Assembly (NCBI GenBank): GCA_031404815.1
Contig: JANNIH010000020.1
Location: 30,462-94,461, forward strand
Origin: DASYKS01 sp031404815
Lineage (GTDB): Bacteria > Acidobacteriota > Thermoanaerobaculia > Multivoradales > UBA5704
Direction: 5' to 3'
Length of the DNA stretch: 64,000 nt
This document shows positions 31,401 through 40,900 of this stretch, piece by piece; position 1 is the first letter of the stretch; every line of letters begins with the position of its first letter. The position numbers and the translations under genes are program-made. Under the pieces are notes generated by a model that was not told the origin of the DNA, searched no databases, and saw nothing but the letters and a program-made list of their open reading frames with translations.

Positions 31401-32912
31401 GTGCCTTTGCCCCCATCTGTGCGTAGCTCAGTCCCCACCCTCCGTCTCCGCGCTCTGAATGCCGCTCCAGTCCGGCCGGAAGGGGAGTACGTCCTTTATT
31501 GGATGACCGCCTTTCGCCGTCTGTCCTGGAACTTCGCGCTCGATTCTGCGGTCGAGCGGGCGCGCGAGCTGGGCAAGCCCCTGTTGATTTTCGAGGCGAT
31601 TCGGTGCGGTTACCGGTGGGCGAGCGATCGGTTGCACAGGTTCGTTTTGGACGGCATGGCGGAGCACGCGCGGGCCCTCGCGGGGAGCGGTATCGGCTAC
31701 TTTCCGTACGTCGAGCCGCTGCCGGGGGCGGGTTCGGGGTTGCTCGCGGCGCTTTCGGCGCGGGCCTGCCTGGTCGTCGCAGACGACGCGCCGATCTTCT
31801 TTCTGCCCAAGATGCTCGCGGCGGCTGCCGCCCGTTCCACGGTGCGGATCGAAGCGGTCGACTCGAACGGCCTGCTGCCGCTGTGTGCCGCCGACAAGGT
31901 GCATCTCTCCGCCTACAGCCTGCGCCGCTTCCTGCAAGGGGAACTGCCGCGCCATCTCGGCGATCTGCCGAACGCGGAGCCGTTCGCGGGTGAGCCGCTG
32001 CCGCGATTCTTGGGCTTGCCGAAGGAGATCGCGACCCGTTGGCCCGAAGCGTCGGCCGAGATGCTGAGGGGAGGAACCGACGCCTTGCGCAGCCTGCCGA
32101 TCGACCATTCGGTCCTGCCGGTGGCCGACCTGCCCGGCGGGGAGGGGGCGGCGCGGGCGCGGTTGGAGCGTTTTCTCTCGCGCAGGCTCGCCCGCTACGG
32201 CGAGGCGCGCAATGAGCCGGCCGAAGAGGTGACGAGCGGTCTGTCGCCCTACCTTCATTTCGGTCACATCTCGACCGCGGAGATCTTGACCGCCCTGGCT
32301 GCGCGCGAGGGGTGGACCCCCGCCAGGCTCGGGGTGCAAAAAAACGGCAAGCGCGAGGGGTGGTGGGGGATGAGCGCCGCCGCCGAATCGTTCCTCGACC
32401 AGGTGGTCACCTGGCGCGAGCTGGGATTCAACCATGCCTGGCAGCGCGACGACATCGATTCCTACGACTCGCTCCCGGCGTGGGCGAAGGCGACGCTCGA
32501 AGCGCACGAGAACGACCCGCGGGCGGAGGTCTACACGCTGGCCGAATTCGAAGCGGCCGGGACCCGCGACGAGATCTGGAACGCCGCCCAGACCCAGCTG
32601 GTCCGCGAAGGGACGATCCATAACTACCTCCGGATGCTCTGGGGCAAGAAAGTCCTGCATTGGAGCCACAGCCCGCGTGAGGCGGTCGAGATCCTGATCG
32701 AGCTGAACAACAAGTACGCTCTGGATGGCCGGAACCCGAATTCCTACAGCGGCATCTTCTGGTGCTTTGGCCGCTACGATCGCCCCTGGGCGCCGATCCG
32801 CCCGATCTTCGGCGCGATCCGCTACATGAGCTCCGACAGCACGCGGAGAAAGATGAAGATCGGTCGCTACCTCGCGCGCTACACTCCCGAACGCCAAGCG
32901 GAGCTATTCTGA
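31401..32912 (+). CDS. phr: Deoxyribodipyrimidine photolyase, class II type
   Basis: A 503-residue DNA photolyase. The class II signature is in the C-terminal FAD domain: HNYLRMLWGKKVLHWS and NKYALDGRNPNSYSGIFW followed by CFGRYDRPW. The antenna domain starts YVLYWMTAFRRLSWNFALD. It repairs UV-induced cyclobutane pyrimidine dimers using blue light and FADH-. The start is GTG 31401 or, better spaced from the GAGGAG sequence at 31396-31401, TTG 31407. No light-related neighbours are visible. The stop is followed after 25 bp by a glycosyltransferase gene. Confidence 0.93.
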   Translation: MPLPPSVRSSVPTLRLRALNAAPVRPEGEYVLYWMTAFRRLSWNFALDSAVERARELGKPLLIFEAIRCGYRWASDRLHRFVLDGMAEHARALAGSGIGYFPYVEPLPGAGSGLLAALSARACLVVADDAPIFFLPKMLAAAAARSTVRIEAVDSNGLLPLCAADKVHLSAYSLRRFLQGELPRHLGDLPNAEPFAGEPLPRFLGLPKEIATRWPEASAEMLRGGTDALRSLPIDHSVLPVADLPGGEGAARARLERFLSRRLARYGEARNEPAEEVTSGLSPYLHFGHISTAEILTALAAREGWTPARLGVQKNGKREGWWGMSAAAESFLDQVVTWRELGFNHAWQRDDIDSYDSLPAWAKATLEAHENDPRAEVYTLAEFEAAGTRDEIWNAAQTQLVREGTIHNYLRMLWGKKVLHWSHSPREAVEILIELNNKYALDGRNPNSYSGIFWCFGRYDRPWAPIRPIFGAIRYMSSDSTRRKMKIGRYLARYTPERQAELF

Positions 32913-32937
32913 CCTGGCAGCTCCCGGGGGTACGATC

Positions 32938-33870
32938 CTGAGCACCAACCTCTGTTTCTTCATCCAGACCCACCGCGACCCGGAGCAGATCCTGCGCCTG
33001 GTGCGGACGCTCCATCGCGGCAGCGACAGGGCTCGCGTGGTCGTCCAGCACAACTTCGCCGCCGGTCCGCTCGACTGGACGCCGTTCGCGGAGCTGCCAC
33101 GTACCCATCTGTTCCCGGCGACCGGGCCGCAGATTCGGGCCCACTACTCGTGTCAGGTGCAACCGCTCCTGGACATGATCGATTGGTTGGAGCGCGAGGG
33201 GTTCGCTTATGACTGGCTGGTGACGCTCACCGGCCAGGACTATCCGACGCTTTCAACACCCAAGATGGAGGCGGAGCTTGGCGCCGCTTCGACCGACGGC
33301 TTCATCCGCTCGTGGGACGTTGGCTCCGCGGCGAATCCTTGGTCGTGGCGCAAAGCGCGCAACCGCTACCACTATCGCTATCACCGCCTCCCCGGCTGGA
33401 CCGAGAAGGCTCTCCACGCCGTCCGGCTGGTCACCCGCCTGCTGCCGATCCATTTCTACTTGGATTACGGCCCGTACGTCGGCCGACGCGTCTGGCGCAC
33501 GCCGTTTTCCGACCAGTTCCGACTGCACGGCGGCTGGGCCTGGTTCTCGCTCCGCAAGAGTGCGGTCACCTACCTCCGCGACTACCTCGCCGCTCACCCC
33601 GACCTCGTGCGCTACTACCGGGGAACGATCACGCCGGAGGAGTCGCTGGTCCAGACCGTTCTGGTCAATAGCGGACGGTTCCACCTGGTCAACGACGACC
33701 GCCGCTACATCGACTACTCGAAGGCGCACAAAGGTTCGCCTCGCGTCTTGACCGAGGCCGATCTGCCGATGCTCGCCGCGGGCCACTTTCACTTCGCTCG
33801 GAAGTTCGATCCGGGCGTCGACCGGAAGGTCCTCGACCGGATCGATCGCGAGCTGCTGGACGCTCCCTGA
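32938..33870 (+). CDS. GT14-like beta-1,6-N-acetylglucosaminyltransferase family protein, likely CTG start
   Basis: The homologous N-terminus NLCFFIQTHRDPEQILRLVR is encoded upstream of the first usual start (GTG 33001), so translation must begin earlier. The best candidate is CTG 32938, which follows a GGGGG run by seven bases. From there the protein has 310 residues. Core-2/I-branching (GT14-like) features are WLVTLTGQDYPTLS, the PEESLVQTVLVNSGRFHLVN stretch, and YIDYSKAHKGSPRVLTE. This family builds branched amino-sugar structures on surface glycans in bacteria. Donor and acceptor here are unknown. Confidence 0.8.
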   Translation: MSTNLCFFIQTHRDPEQILRLVRTLHRGSDRARVVVQHNFAAGPLDWTPFAELPRTHLFPATGPQIRAHYSCQVQPLLDMIDWLEREGFAYDWLVTLTGQDYPTLSTPKMEAELGAASTDGFIRSWDVGSAANPWSWRKARNRYHYRYHRLPGWTEKALHAVRLVTRLLPIHFYLDYGPYVGRRVWRTPFSDQFRLHGGWAWFSLRKSAVTYLRDYLAAHPDLVRYYRGTITPEESLVQTVLVNSGRFHLVNDDRRYIDYSKAHKGSPRVLTEADLPMLAAGHFHFARKFDPGVDRKVLDRIDRELLDAP

Positions 33871-33966
33871 ACTTTCAGCGCGCGGGCGGAAATCCGCGGT
33901 AGTCTTTGGCTTCGTAGGAAGAGCGAGAGACCCATCCGGACCCCAAACGACAAGAGGAGACCTTAC

Positions 33967-34392
33967 ATGGACCAGGGCAAGCTCAATCGACGCGATTTCG
34001 GCAAACTCACCCTCGCGGCTTTCGGCGGCATCCTCGCCGGCTCGTTTGCGGCCAAGGCGGCGTTCGCGGGCGAAGAGAGCGCCGAGTTCCAGCTCGGTGA
34101 CAAGCACATCTGCTGCGGCCTGAACACCTGCAGAGGGCTCGGGGCGGACGGCGAAAACGAATGCGCCGGTTTGGGCACCTGTTCGAATGTCGAGGCCCAC
34201 GGCTGTGCGGGCGAAAACGATTGTGCCGGACAAGGTCCCGACGGCACGAACTCGTGCAGAGGCAAAGGGAGCTGCGCGGTCCCGGTCCATGGCGAGTCGT
34301 GGCAGAAGGCTCGGACAGGGTACGAGGCGGCGATGAAAAAGGCGGAGAAGAAGTTCGGCAAAGCACCGGCGAATTGCGGCGCGGAAGGCTGA
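33967..34392 (+). CDS. Cysteine-rich Tat-exported peptide precursor, bufferin-like
   Basis: A 141-residue protein with a twin-arginine signal (LNRRDFGKLTLAAFGGILAG, cleaved near AFA-GE at about residue 35). The mature part has ten cysteines: a CC pair, then single cysteines in NTC, NEC, GTC, HGC, NDC, NSC, GSC and a final ANC, set in a G/D/E-rich repeat such as GENECAGLG and GENDCAGQG. A basic helix follows (SWQKARTGYEAAMKKAEKKF). Together with the DUF692 and DUF2063 genes directly downstream this fits a bufferin-type RiPP precursor, in which an MNIO enzyme modifies cysteines to bind copper. The modification state is not visible from sequence. Confidence 0.85.
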   Translation: MDQGKLNRRDFGKLTLAAFGGILAGSFAAKAAFAGEESAEFQLGDKHICCGLNTCRGLGADGENECAGLGTCSNVEAHGCAGENDCAGQGPDGTNSCRGKGSCAVPVHGESWQKARTGYEAAMKKAEKKFGKAPANCGAEG

Positions 34393-34449
34393 TCAACCGA
34401 CACCCCTGTCGTCGATTCGAGCGATTGATCCGAGTGATTCATCCGAGCC

Positions 34450-35427
34450 ATGGGTCCGATCGAACCGCGAACGATGATCTCCCCACGCCTGGGCTATCCG
34501 AACCTCGGGGCGGGCGTGGGGCTGCGCTCGGTCCATTTCGAGCACATCCTTGCCACACAGCCGGCGGTCGATTGGTTCGAGGTGATCAGCGAGAACTACA
34601 TCGACTCCCAAGGGCGCCCGCGCCACGTGCTGCGCCAGATCGCGGAGCGCTACCGGGTCGTCCTCCATGGCGTTTCGCTTTCGATCGGTTCGACCGATCC
34701 GCTCGATCGCGACTATCTGCGGAAGTTGAAGGCGCTGGCGGCGGAAACGAACGCAGCCTGGGTCTCCGACCATCTATGTTGGACGGGGGTATTGGGCAAG
34801 AACACCCACGACCTCCTGCCGGTGCCGTTCACCGAGGCGACACTTCGGCATGTGGTCGAGCGGATCCGAATCGTCCAGGACATTCTGGAACGCCCGTTGG
34901 TCCTCGAGAATCCCAGCTCGTACGTGACCTTCGCCCACTCGACGATGGAGGAGTGGGAGTTTGTTGCGCGCATGGCGGAGGAGGCCGATTGCGGCCTGCT
35001 GCTCGACGTCAACAACGTCTACGTCTCGAGCTTCAACCACGATCTGGAGCCCGAGGAATTCATCCGCTCGCTGCCGCACGAGCGGATCGTCCAATTCCAC
35101 CTCGCGGGCCACAGCGATTACGGTACCCACCTGATCGATACCCACGACCATCCGGTGATCGACCAAGTCTGGGAGCTCTATCGGCTCGCCCACCAGCTCA
35201 CCGGCGGGGTCGCAACGCTGCTCGAATGGGACGCGAAGATCCCGCCGTTCGAAGTGGTTCATGCCGAGGTGCTGAAAGCGAAGCGCTTCACCGAACCGGT
35301 GGAAGAAGCGCCAAGGCCGAAAGCCGATCTGGAGTCCGGGCCGTGGAACGAACTGTCCTTCGCCGGCCCACTGGGCGAAGCGCCTTCGCCGCACCCGCTC
35401 CATCACATCCGGCCGGACGTCGTATGA
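34450..35427 (+). CDS. DUF692 multinuclear iron oxidase (MNIO; BufB/MbnB-like)
   Basis: A 325-residue TIM-barrel enzyme of the DUF692 family. Recognisable segments are GVGLRSVHFEHIL, FEVISENYIDSQGRPR, VLHGVSLSIGSTDPLD, VSDHLCW, LENPSSYVTF, GLLLDVNNVYVSSFNH and IVQFHLAGHSDYG. Their His, Asp and Glu residues bind the iron cluster in MbnB-like enzymes. These enzymes oxidise precursor cysteines to oxazolone/thioamide or thiooxazole groups. It lies 57 bp after the Cys-rich precursor and overlaps the partner gene by four bases. The start is ATG 34450; an internal ATG at 34474 is possible. Confidence 0.93.
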   Translation: MGPIEPRTMISPRLGYPNLGAGVGLRSVHFEHILATQPAVDWFEVISENYIDSQGRPRHVLRQIAERYRVVLHGVSLSIGSTDPLDRDYLRKLKALAAETNAAWVSDHLCWTGVLGKNTHDLLPVPFTEATLRHVVERIRIVQDILERPLVLENPSSYVTFAHSTMEEWEFVARMAEEADCGLLLDVNNVYVSSFNHDLEPEEFIRSLPHERIVQFHLAGHSDYGTHLIDTHDHPVIDQVWELYRLAHQLTGGVATLLEWDAKIPPFEVVHAEVLKAKRFTEPVEEAPRPKADLESGPWNELSFAGPLGEAPSPHPLHHIRPDVV

Positions 35428-36338
35428 GCCGTTCGGATTTCGAACCGTTACCGGAGGAGCCGGCTTTCGATGTCGTCCAAAGCTGGTTTCAGGCGGTGAT
35501 CAGCCATCCGGACGGCGTCGCAAGTGGCCTCTCGGGGCCGGAAGCGCAGCGCCTGATCGGGCTCGGCCGCGACGAGTTGGAGCGGATCGTCCGGCGGTCG
35601 CGCAGGTTGTCCGCCAGCGAGCGGATCGGCATCTACGCCCACGCCTACTACGCCCGTCTGCTCGAATGCCTTGGCGAATGCTTTCCGGTGCTGCGGCGCG
35701 TGCTGGGCGCCGATCTGTTCGAGCCGATCGCCTTCGAATATCTCCAGCGTTACCCTTCGCAGAGCTACACCCTCGACCGCCTGGGCGACCGATTCGCGCA
35801 GTTCCTCGAAGAGACGCGAGACTCGGAAGCGGGGGCGCCGCCCGCCTGGCCCGAGATGCTCGCCGACCTCGCCCGTTTCGAGCACGCGATCGCGCGGGTA
35901 TTCGACGGCCCGGGGCTCGAAGGGGAGCCACGGTTCTCGGCCGAAGACCTTCAGGGGTTAGGGGCGGAGGGCTTCGCCGCCGCGTGGCTGATTCCATCCC
36001 CCTCGTTGCGGCTGCTCACCTTCCGCTTTCCGCTCAACGATCTCTACACCGCCGCGCGCGCGGCGGGGGAGGAGGACGAGCTGGATTTTCCGGCGCCCGG
36101 TGTCGAGCACCTGGCGCTGTGTCGCCGTGAGTTCGTGGTCCGTCGCTATCCGCTCTCCCCGTTCGAGTTCGAGCTGCTCACAGGAATCGTCGCCGGGGTG
36201 CCTGTCGGCGAGGCGCTTGCGGGGGCCGCCGAACGTGCCGTCGTCGCGGAGGACCTCCCAAAGGAGATCGAGAGATCGTTTGCGATGTGGACCGCCGCCG
36301 GCTTCTTTCGCGCTGTTGAACCCTCGCAGGGGGCATGA
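35424..36338 (+). CDS. DUF2063 protein, MNIO partner (BufC/MbnC-like)
   Basis: A 304-residue protein starting at the ATG overlapping the MNIO stop. The N-terminal DUF2063 domain is seen in FQAVISHPDGVASGL, RLSASERIGIYAHAYYARLL and ECFPVLRRVLGADLFEPIAF, followed by YPSQSYTLDRLGDRFAQFL. The C-terminal half (VVRRYPLSPFEFELLTGIVA) matches the longer forms. In MbnB-MbnC and bufferin systems this partner binds the leader peptide and positions the precursor for the MNIO enzyme. No exporter gene follows, which fits a precursor exported by its own Tat signal. Confidence 0.9.
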   Translation: MSRSDFEPLPEEPAFDVVQSWFQAVISHPDGVASGLSGPEAQRLIGLGRDELERIVRRSRRLSASERIGIYAHAYYARLLECLGECFPVLRRVLGADLFEPIAFEYLQRYPSQSYTLDRLGDRFAQFLEETRDSEAGAPPAWPEMLADLARFEHAIARVFDGPGLEGEPRFSAEDLQGLGAEGFAAAWLIPSPSLRLLTFRFPLNDLYTAARAAGEEDELDFPAPGVEHLALCRREFVVRRYPLSPFEFELLTGIVAGVPVGEALAGAAERAVVAEDLPKEIERSFAMWTAAGFFRAVEPSQGA

Positions 36339-36368
36339 TCGAACAGGTTGTGCCAACCCGCCGTGGAG

Positions 36369-36572
36369 GTAGAGACGCCCCGGTACCCCACCACGAGAGA
36401 ACCGGGTCCACCGCCGTCGGGGCGTCTCCAACGCACCAACGACCACCGGCGCCAACGACATGCGCCGCCGCCGACAGGTTGGCCCTTCGGGTTGAGGCCG
36501 TGGCCTGCGGATGGAGACGCCCCGACGGCCAGCACTCGGCAGGATCGTGGTTGCGGACTGGGGCGTCTCTAC
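36369..36572. repeat. Four alternating copies of GTAGAGACGCCCC / GGGGCGTCTC
   Basis: The motif occurs at 36369-36381 (forward), 36419-36430 (reverse), 36513-36523 (forward) and 36560-36572 (reverse), so two nested hairpins can form. It fills the gap between the bufferin-type operon and the convergent DUF2071 gene, and the last copy contains the DUF2071 stop codon (TAG read at 36571-36569). It looks like a mobile palindromic element or bidirectional terminator; there is no T run. Confidence 0.85.
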
Positions 36573-37303
36573 GGAACCAGTGCCAGCCGCACACCCTTGT
36601 GGACCGCGACAGCCGAACCGAGAGCGAGAAAAGCTGAGACGGCGGGGCGTGCCAGAATCGCCCCGAGCTCGGGTCCGTAGAGCCGTTCTCCCGGTCCGGT
36701 GAAAGCCGACCTCGTGGCTGTCCAGACGCGCCAGGAAGGATGTTCGACCTGGTATTCGAGCGTGCCGCCGTCGCGCTGCCGGGTGTACCCCCAATAGTGC
36801 TCGGTGATGAATTCGGCCTCCGAGCCGGGAACCAGTGGCTGGGCCGGTCCGGAGGCTTCCGCAGTGAGCACGAACGGTTCTTCCTGGAAGCGCCACCCGT
36901 ATGCGGCGGTACCGCCGGCCTCCGGCGTCACCTGGACCTGGTGAGACATCGGCACCGACAAATAGGGTTCGTTGTAGACGAGCCGGGCGAGGGTCGCAAT
37001 CGCCCAGCGCGGGACCAGTTCGCGGACGAACACCACGGCCCGCCGCAAGGAGCCATCCTCGCCCATTCGGCGAACATAGAAGCGCAGGTTCACTTCATCG
37101 AAGTCGCGGTGCCCGGGGATCGGCACACCGAGCAGGCGGGTGTCGAGAAAGCGAAATCCGACCAGGCTCATCCAGCAGCGACCGCCCCAAAAGTCGAGCT
37201 CGGTTCCCGCCGGAACGAGGGGCAGCAGGAGCGCCGGGTCCACCTCGTAGTTGAGGAGGACCAGGTGCTCCCAGCGGGCGGTCAGGAACGGGCGGCGGGT
37301 CAT
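36569..37303 (-). CDS. DUF2071 family protein (YqjF-like)
   Basis: A 244-residue protein starting at the ATG 37303 preceded by a GGAG ribosome-binding site. DUF2071 features are MTRRPFLTARWEHLVLLNYE, LPLVPAGTELDFWGGRCWMS, FLDTRLLGVPIPGHRDFDEV, VVFVRELVPRWAIATLARLV and FITEHYWGYTRQRDGGTLEY. The family is common but functionally undefined, with an acetoacetate-decarboxylase-like fold reported for relatives. It runs opposite to the bufferin-type operon and lies 22 bp after the DoxX gene, likely in one transcript. Confidence 0.88.
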   Translation of the reverse strand: MTRRPFLTARWEHLVLLNYEVDPALLLPLVPAGTELDFWGGRCWMSLVGFRFLDTRLLGVPIPGHRDFDEVNLRFYVRRMGEDGSLRRAVVFVRELVPRWAIATLARLVYNEPYLSVPMSHQVQVTPEAGGTAAYGWRFQEEPFVLTAEASGPAQPLVPGSEAEFITEHYWGYTRQRDGGTLEYQVEHPSWRVWTATRSAFTGPGERLYGPELGAILARPAVSAFLALGSAVAVHKGVRLALVP

Positions 37304-37325
37304 CGGATGCTCCGGCCTCTCTCGC

Positions 37326-37760
37326 CTACCGCAGGCGCCTTTCGGGCGAGGCATTCTCGCGCTTGCGGCGGAGCCACGAATCGAAGCTCCACTCACCGCC
37401 CCCTGCCGCCGCCATGTACAGGAAGACGAAGCAAAAGAGGACGGCGGGTGCGCCGCCGTTCTGGGCCGGCCAGGTGCCGCCCGGCGCGTGGAACTGCCAA
37501 TAGGCGACGGCCATCATGCCGGAAACGATGAACGCGGCGGGACGAGTGAACAGCCCGAACAGGATCAACAGGCCGCCCACCACTTCGAGGATCGCGCCCA
37601 CTCCCATCTGCGATGCCAGCTCGACCGTGGTGCCAGGGGGAGTGTCCGGCATGCCGCCAAACCAGGCGAACAGTTTGACGGCCCCCGCTTGGAAGAACAT
37701 CCAGCCCGAGACGACACGGAGCAAGAAGTAGGAAATTTGAGTCGCCCGGTTTAGGTCCAT
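37326..37760 (-). CDS. DoxX family membrane protein
   Basis: A 144-residue protein starting at ATG 37760 behind an AGGAGGTG ribosome-binding site. It has four hydrophobic helices (LLRVVSGWMFFQAGAVKLF, VGAILEVVGGLLILFGLF, AAFIVSGMMAVAYWQF and VLFCFVFLYMAAAG) and an intervening GGTWPAQNGG loop, the DoxX plan. DoxX proteins frequently accompany DUF692/DUF2063 operons and may supply redox or electron-transfer function at the membrane. Here it is on the opposite strand next to that operon, so the link is suggestive only. Confidence 0.88.
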   Translation of the reverse strand: MDLNRATQISYFLLRVVSGWMFFQAGAVKLFAWFGGMPDTPPGTTVELASQMGVGAILEVVGGLLILFGLFTRPAAFIVSGMMAVAYWQFHAPGGTWPAQNGGAPAVLFCFVFLYMAAAGGGEWSFDSWLRRKRENASPERRLR

Positions 37761-37967
37761 TCGTTCACCTCCTGTGCGGCGCGCCGTCCGTTCGGGCGCC
37801 GGCCCGGCCGTCATGGATTGAGCCTTGCTGCGGAAACTTACCTCTTCGCCGACTCTCCGTCGAGACGGAGCGCCCGCCCTCCTCGGCGAGGAAAGTTTCG
37901 CCGTGAGTCCGTCTACACCTCGAAACGCGATAAAATCGCTTCAATATCGCGTACACAAGGGGGGAGG

Positions 37968-40900
37968 ATGCCGAGTCGGCGTACACCGATCGGGGTAGGC
38001 ATAGGACGCTCGGCCGTCTGGCCGGTCGCCCTCGGTGTCGCGTTGGGGGCCGTCTTGGCCGCCGACCCACCGCGTTCGTTCGGTGAGCGAATCGGTCCCC
38101 TCCGCCCCGGTCCGGGGCGCTTGGTCGGCATCCCCTACGCCCCGGAAGGGACGCCGCGAAGCGAGGAGCAGCGCGTCGCGCTTTCGGCCGAGAAACGGCG
38201 CCTCGGGATCAAGCTCGACGAGACGGAGCGCCGAACCCCCGAAGCGCTCCGCCAGAGCGCGATCCTGGCGCTCGCCGAGGGTGACGCCGACCGCGCGGTC
38301 AAACTTCTGGAACGGGCGCTCGAAGATCTGCCTGCCAATCACTCCTCGCCTCACGAAGCGGTCCTGCGCAGCGATCTCTCGGCGGCCCACCTACAGAGGT
38401 ACGCGGAAGGCGACGCGCCGATCTCGTCGCTCGCGGCGCTGGATGAGGCGGCTCGGGCGGCGGCGGGCGGCTTTTCCGGAGTGCGTTTCAACCACGCCGT
38501 TGCGCTCGAACGCCTCTACCTCGGGCGCCAAGCGAAGAGGGTTTGGCAGGTCATTGAGGCGGCGAACCTCGAGCCGGGTTGGGCTTCCGAGGCGACACAG
38601 CGAATCCGTGTCCTGGATGCCGCTCAAGTCGGATCCCAAGCGGAGATCGATGGACTGCTGGCTCGGATCGACCAGGGCGATCGTCGAGCTGCCCAGGAGC
38701 TAGTCCAGCGGGAACCCCAACGAGCGCGTGAGCTGGCTACACGGGACGCGCTCTGGAATTGGGCGGATGCCATTGGCCGAGGTGACCTCGAGGCGGCCGA
38801 GAAGCAGTTGGCCGTGGCCGAACTCCTGTCGGCGCCATTGGCCGAACATGGCGACCGAGTGGCGCTTGACACGGTGGCAGTCCTGCGCGCCGCATCGCCC
38901 GATCGCCTTCAGGTCGCCGCACGGGGCCTTCGGGCTTACAAGGAGGGGTTCCGTCTCTATCGGAGGTTCGATCACGAAGAGGGGATCGCGACGCTCGAAA
39001 CTGCACGGAAAGACCTCGCTGTCTTGCGGCTCCCGCAAGAGCTTGAAGTGGACCTCTATCGAGCGTACCTGGAAAGCAATGCAGGGCGACCGGGAGCCAA
39101 GGAGCGCGTGGCGAGCGTGGCAAACCGGTCGGCCGGACGGGGCTATCCCGGGATCGATGCTCTGAACCACTGGTTCGACGCACTATCGGCAAGCAGAGGT
39201 GGTCGGGTTCAAGAGCAGGCACATGCCTACCGTGAGGCCCTCGCAATCTACTCCCGACTTGGCGAGGCTGAAAATGTTTCGAACGTTGAAGCGCTATTGG
39301 CGGATGCGTACGGAAGGCTTGGTCGTCGCGAAGACGCTCTTGAAAGTTACCTCTCGGCCGCTGCCGTTGCCCCGCGAATACGGGATCCCTACCGCCGCAG
39401 GTTGTTCTGGGGCCTACTCACTTCCTTTGTTCGACATAGCGGGCTCCCCCGTGTGGGGCTCGCCTTCCAAGAAGAGATGTACCAATCTGCTGCTATGCAG
39501 GAAGATCCTACGGCCATCTCGGAGCCGCTAATTTTTGGGGCCTCGCTTATGGCTGATCTTGGTGATTTCAAGGGAGCCGAAGCGAATCTGGCGGCAGCAT
39601 GGGCACTTGTAACTTCGGAACCGGATCGAGAGGATCGAGAAAGGACAAAAGCCGATCTTGCCCGTGTTGGGGCTGGGCTGCGGGGCGAATTCGATCCTGC
39701 CACCTCAATCCTTGCGCTCGACCATGCTGTTGGGCTATATGCGAAGGGTGGCCAGGGAGTTCTGGAAATGACGGCCCGAGCAATCCGAGCGAAAATTCGA
39801 ACCGCCGCCGCCGATCTCAGAGGAGCCGAAGAAGATCTCGAAGCTATTACACTCTTCGCGCGACGTAGTGGTGAGGGGTGGCTCTCGAAGGCCAGCGACG
39901 AGGAACGCTACACATTTGGGCAGGAAGTCCGAAGTGCATTCGCGGCCATGGTGCGCTTTCAGATTGTCGAAGCTCGCCTTCCTTGGCGAGCTTTCATCTA
40001 TCACGAGATGGTTCGCGAGCTGCTGGCGCCAAGCTACCCTCGACAGGTAGGGCTGCCACCTGCCCTCTCCCTGCTTGACGTGCCCGAACTCAAGGCGCTC
40101 CGCGCCGAGCTCCCGAAAAATATAGTATTGCTAGAATTCGGGTTGTTCGAGGATCGCGTCGTATCTTGGCTTGTAATGAAAGAGAACGTTTCTGCTCTTG
40201 AGCGGCCGGCAGATCGGGGCGAGGTAACAAGACTGGTCAATAACCTCGATCCTCGAAGCGGATTGAGGGCAGATGCCTGGAAGGAGTCTTCGGCCCGGCT
40301 GTTCGATTTGCTGCTGCGCCCGCTTGCAAATCTGTTGCCTCCAGGTCGAACTCTGGTTGTGATCCCTGACGGTGCACTTGCGGACGTCCCCTGGTCCGGA
40401 CTTTGGGATCGCAGGAGGCGACGCTATGTCATCGAGGATCGAGCCGTTCTGGTCAACCCGAGTACGACTTTCTACCTCCGAGCACTCACGAGGTCCAAGG
40501 AGCTCGGGCCAGCACCGCAGAATGTCCGCGTTCTGGCTTTGGGCGATCCAGCGTTTGATCCGAACGAATGGAAACGATTCGAGCGCCTACCGGGCGCTAT
40601 GAGAGAAGCAAGGGAAGTCGGGAGAATCTACGGTAAGAACGCGGTGGTTCTTACGGGCGAGGCTGCAACTTGGGAAGCCTTCAAGAATAGCGCAAGCGAT
40701 GTGGATGTGATCCACCTTGGGACGCACGCAGTACTCGATCCTTCGGATCCATTTCGATCCTACCTCCTTTTTTCCGATTCTGGCGCAGTTGGGGCGCGGA
40801 GTCTGAGAGATCTGGCGACGCTCGATCTTCGCCGGGCTCGTCTCGTCGTTCTTGGAGCGTGCAAGAGCGCTTCTGGGTCTCCCGTCGGCGAAGGGATCGC

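Noticed and set aside
33967..34392. Cys-rich protein as a ferredoxin or high-potential iron protein
   Set aside because: The cysteine spacing does not fit Fe-S ferredoxins. The adjacent DUF692 and DUF2063 genes point to a RiPP precursor.
37855..37870. CTCCGTCGAGACGGAG hairpin before the CHAT gene as a terminator
   Set aside because: Stem of six pairs with no T run. It may be a leader hairpin but cannot be supported as a terminator.
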